From NCBI GenBank assembly GCA_038380795.1, contig CM076275.1:1056501-1120500 (forward strand): 64,000 bases of DNA. Direction: 5' to 3'. The notes beneath the pieces were generated by a model, which worked only from the letters and a program-made list of their open reading frames with translations, had not been told where the DNA came from and made no database searches. This DNA comes from Pyrocephalus nanus (Eukaryota > Chordata > Aves > Passeriformes > Tyrannidae). The first letter of the stretch is position 1. Each line of letters begins with the position of its first letter. Made by a program: the position numbers and the translations under genes. Positions 54,790 through 64,000 of this stretch are shown here, piece after piece.

Positions 54790-57560
54790 TCCACAGGTTC
54801 ATTTGTCCCCATCTTCTATCAGAGTGATTTAGAAACATCAGCAGAGCCTGGCAAGAGGCGGTGTGATGACTGAACTCACCCTCACCTCGAGGCAGCCTGG
54901 GAAATACTGACCACAAACTCGCAGTGAACACATCCACAGCCACAGGGCTTTTTCTTTTTTTTTCTCTCTTTTTTTTTTCCCCTTTGATTTTTTGTGAGTT
55001 TTGGTTGTTTTTTTGTTTGTGGGTTTGTTTCTCTTTAGCTCATCAGCTATGATACTTGGATTCAGGACTAAATCAAACATCTTTATTTCACTTTTCCCTG
55101 TGGTGTCCCTTTGTCACCTCAGACACACAAGCAAGGGCTCTCCCAAGGCCATTGCCCACCATGGCTGGAGATGCTGGGTGTGCAGACCAGCAACTGCTGC
55201 TCCAGGAGAACCACATCTCTGCTTCCAAGAGAGGAGATTTCCCAGCCTTGCCTTCATCCCAGGCCCCTTCTGACGATAAACTGCATCAAGGGCTGTAAGG
55301 AAAGGGACAGTGTTAATATATTGAATATCACTGTATTTCTAGATCAGCTTATAGAAAGTATTCCTTCTTCACCAAAGTGACAGTCATCCTCCCTGCAAGT
55401 GTGTATAGATGTTTTTAGCACACAAGGCAGCTGACAGCACGTTACCTGTGATATATTTTATGTTCTGCCACTGACATGTCTGCCTACACCCTCCCCTCTC
55501 ACAACCTAATTCTGGCTACTTCAGAATTTTCCTGTTTCATAAGTTATTTATCTTATACAAAGGTGAGTTATTTATCCATACACAATGTTTAGAGATGGAA
55601 GCCAACACACCTGTCAGGGACAGCACAGCCTTCCAGACCTGGAGCTGCATTCCCTGCAAAAGTGGCTGATGACAGCAAATGCACTTGCCTCAGCCACAAG
55701 GCAAACAAAGTATATACTGTAATTTCTTTATAATTATTATTTTTTGCTGGTTGAAGCAGTTCCTCTGTCAGTAATAAAGAAAAAAAAAAAAAAAGGTTGG
55801 AAATAGCTGATGTGAACTCCAGGACAAGCTCCTGCAGGAGCCTGATCCCTTCCCAGGCAGTCACGCTCCGCTGGGACTGACAGGAGCACTCTCATCCTGG
55901 ATTTCCAGGGCTTCAGGCCACGTTCAGGGTGACTTGCCCTGCACACCAGGAGTGGCTGGTGACAGTCCTACCTGTTTATGTACCAACTGGACAGTCATAA
56001 AATGGCATTGCTCTCATGGCTTCTGTCACCTGCACCTCGAACCCCCAGCGCTGGTGCCTGGCGATGAAGAGCAGATGAACACGCAGGAATCACTCAATTA
56101 CATCATGAAACAAGATGAAATCAAATACTTGAGCGTGCAGAGCGTAGTTTGTCTCAAATAACTAAAACTAATGTTGAAATGGGAGATGTTTGGAACTTTC
56201 TCATCTCAGTGTTTTTGTCTCAGAAAATACGACTCAGATCAAAAGGGAATTTCCCACAAGTACATTTGAATTTTGCTAAAATCACCCCATATAAATATAA
56301 AATAAAAATAAAACATTTCAGTTGTGATTGTTAAGAAAAAAATAAAATCAACAACACAAAGAACTGCTGCCTTGCTGAAATGAGAGGATAAATTTAATTT
56401 TTGCTCAGCCTGACCGTGCCTTATGTCTATCTGAGCCACCAGCAAGCCACAAACTTTCCATGTAATTTTTGCACTTCCTGACCCCATTTCTGTGGCCAGT
56501 CCTTACCCAGACTACACTGCTCATAACACCATTTAAGCTTCAATTAAATCTTGGAGCTGCCCCCTGGACGTTCCTGACCGCTGGTGAGATCGTTCCCAGG
56601 GGATGCACCCCTGACCCCTGAGGCCCTCCTGAGGTTTTGGTATCAAGGAGCACCATGGTGGGTGACTGCTCCCCGAGTGGGGCTCAGTGGAGACCCTTCT
56701 TCTGCTGTATTTGGAACATTTGGGTTTTCAGCTTTGTACCTTTTCTCTCCATCAGTGCCCAGCAGCACAATCATAAGGCAAGAAAAAGAGACCAACAGTG
56801 ACATAACACCACTAACATTAATGAGTCACAGTCATTGTGTCAAAATTTCCTGTGAAGATTGTGTTTGATTTGCTTACAGTGTTAGTTTTTTTTTAAGTGG
56901 CTGCAAACACCTTCAGAGCCCATCTAAAGACAAGCCAACCAAGGCAAGGCGACCTCCAAATGCAGGCTGACCTTCAAACATGCAGGATGTTAAACAGGTG
57001 AATTCCTCAAGGCAGACTGAGCCCTCACCACGAGCTGTGGCATCTTGTTCCTCCTGTCCTCCCTGCTCCTCCCAGAGCAGCAGCAGCCACAGTCCTCTGA
57101 AGTTTTTCTCACCACCAGCCCAGTTTTCGAAGCTATTTCTGGCAGTACCGCTGAGCAGCCGCCAAGTTCTCAACCAAGATCTTTGCGTGATCTTTTAGAA
57201 CTTCCTCCAACTAGGGTTTGGTTTGGTTTTTTTTTTCTTCCACCCTGGGCTCAACATTTTTACTCTTCCCAGGTCAAGGAGAAGGCATCTTGGCTTGGCA
57301 TCGTTCCTATCTCCTGGCCCAGTCACAGCAGTTCTTAGCTCGGTGCCAGCTCCCGGGCGGGTGGAGCGCAGGGGAGGAGGGGACACGACTTATTTACTAA
57401 GAGCTCATGCAAAACTCTTTCTGTAGAGCAAATCCAGCCCCTTCAGGGCTAAAAGGACAAGGATTTGGGTGCTCCCCCATGGGAAGGCAGTTCCCAGGCA
57501 GCTCTCTGCTGGATTCCTGCTTTGCAGACTGAAGGTGCTGGAGGGTCTTGGGGGTCAAGG
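54790..57560. other. Noncoding DNA with T-rich tract
   Basis: Contains a T/C- then T/G-rich tract at 54,948-55,035 and an A15 run near 55,778. No gene recognised. Confidence 0.55.
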
Positions 57561-57577
57561 GTGTCACAGAAGAGGAA

Positions 57578-58117
57578 AAAAGGGATTATCCCACTCTGTT
57601 CTGTGCTTGCCACACCACACCTGGAATACTGTCTTCAGTTTGGTCTCCACAATACAAAAAAGATGTGGACAAGCTGGAGAAGGTCCAGAAAAGAGCCACA
57701 AAGATGGTCCAAGGACCGGAAGCTGCCATAAGAGGAAAGGCTGAGACAATTGCAGTTGTTAAGCCTCGAGAGAAGAAGGTCCCAGAGGAGACCTTATCTC
57801 CATATGTCACTATTTAAAGAGTGGCTATGAAGAAGATGGAGCCTCCCTTTTCACAAAGAGTAACACTGAAAAGACCAAGGGTAATGGGGACGAGTTACTC
57901 CTGGGGAGATTCCAATTAGACAAAAGAGCAAAGCTGGCCATCATGAGAACAATCAGCCACTGGAATAATGTTCCTGGGGAAGTGGTGGATTCCCTTATTT
58001 TGGATACTTGCATGATTCAGCTGAGTAGGGTGCTGAACCATCTAGACAGTGCTTTTGCCAAGGAAGGCTGAACCAGATGATCCCTGAGATCCCTTCCAGC
58101 GTGGATTCTGTGATTCT
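57578..58117 (+). mobile_element. CR1 element, sense, with remnant of ORF2
   Basis: The plus frame retains the CR1 ORF2 end (CHTTPGILSSVWSPQYKKDV then DKLEKVQKRATKMVQGPE). The 3' region ends with CCCTTCCAGCGTGGATTCTG and TGATTCT. The sequence differs from the other copies, so it is probably another subfamily. The frame is disrupted. Confidence 0.93.
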
Positions 58118-58299
58118 ATTTTTCTTCCCATTCCTATTTTTCACACCCATTGTTGAGTCTGCGTTGGGTTCCCTGCCCTGCTGGGGACTTCACTGAGCAC
58201 CCGGTGTGTGCCAAGGCTCTGAGAGTTCCTGAATGTGGGGGGAAGGCAGAGGAACTGTCACTGTGGGGTGTTAGTGCTGAGGCACAGTGAGCAGACACA

Positions 58300-58556
58300 C
58301 CTGACAACAGCCTGACAACAGCCTGACAAACAGCCTGACAACACTTAGACAACAGCCTGCCAACAGCCTGACAACACCCTGAAAAACAGCCTGACAACAG
58401 CCTGACAACAGCCTGACAAACAGCCTGACAACAGCCTGACAACAGCCTGACAACAGCCTGACAACAGCCTGACAACAGCCTGACAAACAGCCTGACAAAC
58501 AGCCTAACAAACAGCCTGACAACAGCCTGACAACAGCCTGACAACAGCCTGCCAAG
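58300..58556. repeat. 11/12-bp minisatellite (CCTGACAACAG)n
   Basis: About 22 tandem copies of CCTGACAACAG, with interspersed CCTGACAAACAG and a few CCTGCCAACAG variants. Minus-strand frames over it (repeated VVRLLSGCCQ) are artefacts. Confidence 0.97.
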
Positions 58557-58599
58557 CACAGAGCCCTGCTCAGCCACAGCACATCCCCAGTGTGAACCC

Positions 58600-61190
58600 A
58601 TGGCTCACCATGCCAGAGGCTGGGGTGCACATCAAGGGAGGGCAGATATCACATTGTCCATGATGGTTTTGGAGAGGAGGACTGACCTGACTCATCTCTC
58701 TAATCTCCCACTCCTGGGCACTCCTGAAGCCCCAGGGGAGCACAGGAGGTGCCAGTGCTGCTGGGACAACCCGTGCCAGTGCCTCACCACCCTAACAGGG
58801 AAGAATGCTCAGTCCCATTATGGAATTTTGGCCCCCAGGCTGCTGGGCCAGGCTCAGCTTTGGCCCCAGGCAGGGCAGGGCTGCAGGAGGGAGCAGGCAC
58901 AGCCAGCAGTGAGGAACAGCTCAGTCAGCCTCACACAGCAGTGAGAAACTGCTGATTCATGCTTTCAGTTTCTTCTGCTTCCAGCAAAAAGGCAACTGTG
59001 GAGAAATCACGTGATGCCATGCTCTCCCAGGAAAATCCCAGATGGGTTTGCATCATTTGGAGTAAAACCCATCCTTCTCCCTTATTACCTAATTACCTTA
59101 AAATGTGCCTCCTCTTTTGTGCTCAGTGTCAGCTCCTGCTAGAAATTCCCAGCGACTCCCAGAAGTCTCCAGTTAGCTGCCACTTCTGCAGGCAGGACAT
59201 GATGGGCAACAGCTTGTTCTTGGGGCTGTTGGATGAGCTACCAGTGGTGCCCATTTGTGGAGCACGTGTCTGTCTGCATGCCCAAAACCTTCCCATTTTT
59301 CCCATGTGACAAACCATTTCTCTTCAACTCCCTGAGAGTTTCTGTAGGAATAATGCTTCATCTCAGGAGCTCCTGTTCTGTTATCACCTTAAACAACAAA
59401 GCCAAGCCAAGAGCATAGAAAAACCTTGACTGGCTGACTGTCTACCTAAGAAACTCTGATAATTTCATTCACCTTAATCATCTGAATCAACAGTATAGAG
59501 AAGGTCATCGGGGGAACTGCTCAACATCAACAGGAAGCACGAACATGCTGAAGGGAGATTAAGATCAGGAAACGCGCCACTATTCGCTTTTCCTCTCTCT
59601 CCTGTACTTCCACCACCTCTAAATCAGGAGTCCTGACATCTTTCCTAGCCTACAGATGCATACTGAACACTTTGTTAATGATTATGGAGAGGTTCAGGTG
59701 AAGAGGGCTGAAGATGTGAAACCACAGCAGGCTGGGGGTGGTTCAGGAGAGCAGGAACCCTGGAAGGGCTGCAGATTCCTCTGCAGGCAACCCTGGGTGC
59801 AAAATAAGCCCCAAACCAGGTGAGGGAAGTGCTCTGGAAACAAATGAGAAAGGCAAAGAGCTACAGCCAAGTGCCTCGGAAGGTGTCCCAGACAAATACT
59901 GCTTTTCTAATTTATTATGTTGTGTGGGTTGCTGGAGATCCATAAAGGAAGGCTTTATTTCCCCTTCACTGCCTAGAAGTCAGAATTACTTGGATCATTT
60001 GTTCCTCGAGCTGGAGTTTGGGGCAGGAAAAGTTGCTCCCTGTGGCAGTGGGAAGGGTTATTACAGGTTGTAATAGTAAGACCAAATTAAAGCTAAATTA
60101 TATAAATAAGTCTAGGAAATATTGGCTGTAACACAACTGCAAACCCAAAGTGCTGGCTGGATTTCTTAAATAATCATAATTAAATCAACTAAATATCCAA
60201 TAGCAACTTATTATGCTGCAGAGCAGGATTCATTTAGCAGGATGGTTCAAATTTTTATGAGTGCATTTTATAATACCTGGATAGCAGAGTCCAGCAGCCA
60301 AAATTATGATTGCTATTAGGCTGCAATTAACTGGGTATGAAGTACTCTGCCCGCTTCATTGTGTAAGCACAAGAACAAGACACAACTTTCCTGCCAATCT
60401 GCCCTTTTTTTTTTTAGCTGAAACCTGAGTTTTTGATGAAGCAGTTTCCTTGCAGCCATTATTTGCACTCCAGGGAAGTTCCCTGGGTGATGTTTGTGAT
60501 GTTCAGTGGGTTAAGTGCTGCTGCAGCTTTCTGGGACAGAAGTGAACCCCTTCAGTTCTGCGGGTTTTCTGGCACTGGGGAACAGGCTCGTACCTGGCTT
60601 TGGGCTGAGCTGTTCCTTTCCCCTGAACGTGCCAACACAGCCCTCACCAGCCTGTTTGCCACTCAGCCCTGCACGCCTCTGCTGCTCCACTCCGATTTAC
60701 GGGAAGCAATATTTTACATCCTGCTGACTCAAGGCTCTCACAGCACATCACAAGTCCTTATTTATGGCTCGGCAACCCTTTACCTGGCTCCCCTCCCCTG
60801 CAGATCCAAACACTCCTCAGCAGCTCCTTGGACACTCCTCAGAGTGGTTATCGTGGTTCCCGGGGCTGGGTTTGTTCCTTCAAACCACGGGATTTATTCC
60901 CAGAGTGCCTAATTCCTGTTTAGTTCAGCCTCTGTGGCCAGGACCTGCCGTGACAGCGAGGGGCTCTGCTGACCCGCTGTGCTAAAGGCACACACAAGGA
61001 TCTCCAGCTCCCTGCATGCACTGAGGAACTTCTCAGCCCCTCATTGCCAGGTTTTCCAAGTTACACTGGAGCCGAGATAACAGCAATAACAACCAGATCA
61101 CGGGAGCAGGAATCAATGACCCAGCAGTGGTAACCTCACCTGCCTCCTGCCAGCTCTCTGTGCTTTTATCATCATCAGAGAGCCATAAAC
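58600..61190. other. Noncoding DNA, with possible conserved element at 60,070-60,370
   Basis: No gene recognised. The AT-rich stretch at 60,070-60,370 is rich in TAATTA/TTAATT-type homeodomain cores and lacks repeats, the look of a conserved noncoding element. This is impression only. Confidence 0.4.
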
Positions 61191-61194
61191 ACGG

Positions 61195-61455
61195 ACTGAT
61201 TTGGGTTGGAAGGGACCTCAAAGCTCATCCAGTTGCACCCCCTGCCATGGGCAGGGACACCTCCCACCAGCCCAGGTGTCCAACCTGGCCTTGGACACTT
61301 CAGAGATGGGGCAGCTTCTCTGGGCAACCTGTGCCAGTGCCCCCCACCCTCCCAGGGAAGAATTTCTTCTCAATGTCCAATCCAACCCTCTCCTCTCTCA
61401 GTTTGAAGCCATTCCCCCTCGTCCTGTCGTGCCCTTGGCAAGAGACCCTTTCAAC
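61195..61455 (-). mobile_element. CR1 3' fragment
   Basis: Antisense CR1: TTTGGGTTGGAAGGGACCTC, CCATGGGCAGGGACACCTCC, TTCTCTGGGCAACCTGTGCC, TTGAAGCCATTCCCCCTCGT. Confidence 0.93.
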
Positions 61456-61875
61456 TTTTACATTTGCTGATCAACTTCAAACCAGCATTAAAGGCAACAC
61501 ACAATACTCTTACCTTTTTTTTTTCCTTTGTGCTCTAATTTCCTTAGCAGGGTGTGTCCTCCAAGATCATAATACCAACAAAGGAAAGTTTCTGCTAGCA
61601 GGGGCTGGGTCCTCAGGGCTGTCTGTGCACTGCAACCCTTCTTAGAAACGCCACTGCCGGGAGGAAACCAGACACGGTCACAAAGAGGTGTCCAAAGCAA
61701 ACACGTCAACATTACAAGCCCTAACAAACAAAAAACTCACTTGAAAGCTATGATCCTTCCTGCTCAGCCATAATACAGTCACGTTCTTGGGCTCACTCAG
61801 CATCACCAGGCCCAGAAGAGCCCACGAGTCCCCAGTGCAGCTGCACCAGGGGACACGGACACTCCAGGCCACCCA

Positions 61876-61889
61876 GTGCCCTCCAGTGG
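61876..61889 (-). promoter_or_regulatory. Candidate CTCF motif (reverse)
   Basis: On the minus strand the sequence reads CCACTGGAGGGCAC, one mismatch from the CTCF core. It is oriented toward the forward motif at 8000. Confidence 0.4.
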
Positions 61890-62811
61890 AAAGCAGGGCA
61901 CAGGGAGAAGGGGTCAAGATACCCCAGCCTTGACAGGAAGGAGACCCAGGACCAGGACTACAGCCTCGAGTCCAACAGCTCATTAATACTCCACCTGTAT
62001 TACTTACATAGAAAAGTAGTCTTAGTCACCAGGGATTTTTTTTTTTCCCCTCATTGTGGCAAAAGAACAGCCATTATCAAGCAGTTTTGCTGAGTACAAC
62101 AGAGGAAAATCCTATCCCTGAACCCTCATACCGTCTATTTTGTCTCTGGCTCCATGTAAACTCTTAGTTCTAAACAAAGGAGAACAGGCAGAATAAATTA
62201 CAGAAGAAGATGTACTTCAACAAACAGATCTATTTCTTTTTTCCTGAAACTGTCTTGATTCTGTTTATACTGGCTGGAAAACAGCATCCTCTGTTCTCCT
62301 CAAACAACAAACAAACCCCAAGCTAATGATGAGATTCCCATATCAAGGTCACAGGCCTGGTTTTGCTGCAGCATTCACTGAGTGCTGCACTCAGGGCAGG
62401 CTCAAAACCTCATTCCAAACGGGCTAAGTATCAACAATTAAAATAATTTGCTGAACAGGAGAAAAAGCACTTAGGGAACGTTTTCCTCTCCAAAGGAAAG
62501 AGGAAAGCTGGAAAGCTTGTGGGTTATCTCACTGCCCGTGCCGAGGAAGCTGCAGTGCAAGCTGTGCTGCAGAGCAAAGCTCCTCTCCACAGGGGTGAAA
62601 CCAGGACTTTGCTCCATCTCCTCCGGGCTACACCCAAGCAGGAAGGAGGGTAGTTCAAAGGGAGAAGGGGTGGCTCACCGCTCAAACCAGTCTGCAAAAA
62701 CAAAGTCATTTCCCAGCTGAGGAGCTGACCGGGGATGTCAGTGCCTGGAACAGCGGCTGTAGCTCTGCTCTGGGGATGCAGGCAGGGCCTGACAGCCCCT
62801 TTATTCCCTGG

Positions 62812-63165
62812 ATCCAACCTAAACCTCCCCTGCTACACCTTGAGGCCATTTCCTCCCGTCCTACTGCTTGTTACCTAGGAGAAGAGACTGTCTCCAGCAG
62901 TGCCCAACCTCCTGTCAGGTCCCTACAGAAAGCAAGAAGGTTCCCCGTGAGCCTCCTTTTCTCCAGGCTGAGCATCACCAGATCCCTCAGCCTCTTGTCA
63001 TCAGACTTGAGCTCCAGACCCTTCTTTCTCTGGACATGCTCCAGCACCTTCAAGTTGTTCTTGTCATGCTGGGCCCAAAACTGAAGCCAGGGTTCGGGGT
63101 GTGCCCTCATCAGTGCCCAGCACAGGGTGACGGTCACTGCCCTGCTCTCTGCACAGCAGGAGCTG
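62812..63165 (-). mobile_element. CR1 internal fragment
   Basis: Antisense CR1 ORF2 end: TCTCCAGGCTGAGCATCACC, CCCTCAGCCTCTTGTCATCA and GGACATGCTCCAGCACCTTC. Minus-strand translation gives NNLKVLEHVQRKKGLELKSD and RLRDLVMLSLEKRRLTGNLL. Confidence 0.92.
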
Positions 63166-63169
63166 GGTT

Positions 63170-64000
63170 TATTTGCACTGGATATTTGATGTAAATTAAA
63201 GGTCTGGTGAAGCCAGCTCTTCCAAAGCTCCTTCACGTGCTGAGGGTCCTCCCATCTTGGTGCTTGTTATCACCAGGCTGTCACACACTGCGCTCTTATT
63301 AACCACAACGCTTGTCCAGAGGAAGATGATGCAACGGCTGCATGGGAAGTGTCAGCTATTTTGTACAATGCTGTTTATTGTTTCAGAAAAGAGACTTTTG
63401 GAATGGAATGGTCACTGCCATGTTTACTGACCTCCTTAAGAAGCCTTTTGGCTGTGCCTTTTCTTTCCTGTAAGGGAGGGAGGGGAAAATATCAGGATGG
63501 GAAAACTGGAGCATGTCAGTGAAGAAATGAAGCAGGACTGTTCCTGACCCAGGCTCCTCCTCAGCACCCACTCTGCCTTCTCCCGGGGGCTGAACTCCAA
63601 GGGTTGAGCAGATAAAACAATCCGTTTCTCTATCTAATCTCTTCCCAGCTGCATTATCTCAGCACAAACACACAGTTGGTTTCTCCACTGCTCAGTTAAA
63701 CTCCCTCAGAGGGAGCAGCAGCCACGGCACTGCCTGGTGCAAGCAGGGCTGGGGAAGCTGGTCCATCCTCCACTGGCATTGCTGGCAGACATGGCACTGC
63801 TTTCCCAGGAAAGGAATTTGGACCCATGCAAATAACTCGCTCGGAATTAAAGAGTGTGCCTGCTTGCTCTTCTGCAGCTTGGAGTTATCCTTCCCTCATA
63901 AGCGGTGTGGAACCAGCTCAGCTTCACCAGCTCCAGCCATCTCCACCATCACTGACCTCATGCCATGACCACACTCCCTCACATCAGCAAAGAAAGGACT
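63170..64000. other. Noncoding DNA at right edge
   Basis: No gene or repeat recognised. SLC22A5/SLC22A4 would be expected further right by synteny, but no exon of them is seen here. Confidence 0.55.

Noticed and set aside
58134..58630. Minus-strand frames rich in VVRLLSGCCQ
   Set aside because: Translation of the 11/12-bp minisatellite.
43860..64000. Exons of SLC22A5/SLC22A4 or other genes expected beyond IRF1
   Set aside because: I looked for transporter-like hydrophobic exons and conserved starts and found none; they probably lie right of the window.

Overview
This window comes from a bird genome. The evidence is three-fold. It carries many CR1 retrotransposon fragments with avian-type 3' ends. 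The gene order RAD50 - KK34 - IL5 - IRF1 is the vertebrate Th2 cytokine neighbourhood. The encoded proteins resemble avian orthologues. The species cannot be named from the sequence alone.

Layout. Positions 1-9,618 hold the 5' two thirds of RAD50 on the minus strand: 18 coding exons and 975 codons, running off the left edge. Positions 9,650-12,000 are the RAD50 upstream flank, with two minisatellites, a CpG island and a perfect 37-bp hairpin. KK34, a four-exon cytokine of the IL-3/IL-5/GM-CSF family, lies at 14,166-16,703 on the plus strand. IL5 follows at 22,440-25,457, plus strand, also with four exons. Positions 25,500-34,300 are intergenic and include an isolated CpG island with NF-kB and ISRE motifs at about 28.5 kb. 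IRF1 occupies 34,770-43,850 on the plus strand, with a recognisable promoter, a noncoding first exon and nine coding exons. From 43,860 to 64,000 I see no protein-coding gene, only CR1 fragments, two minisatellites and unique noncoding DNA.

Functional logic. RAD50 is a constitutive DNA-repair gene. KK34 and IL5 are secreted helical cytokines. IRF1 is an interferon- and NF-kB-induced transcription factor. In mammals this block is co-regulated in T cells. KK34 here has the expected inducible-cytokine features: a TATA box, an AU-rich 3'UTR and AATAAA. IL5 has an intact reading frame but a weaker-looking promoter and 3' end.

The most unusual feature is in IRF1. About 20 copies of a 42-bp (14-codon) tandem repeat start inside the end of coding exon 5 and copy its exon/intron junction, so the 5' splice site is present about 20 times, 19 with an intact GT. 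The repeat length is a multiple of three and the whole 951-bp intron is open and in frame, so any donor, or full retention, would give an in-frame IRF1 protein with 14n extra residues (317 if fully retained). IRF1 also has a 22-bp promoter array carrying GC boxes and a 31-bp G-rich array in its first intron.
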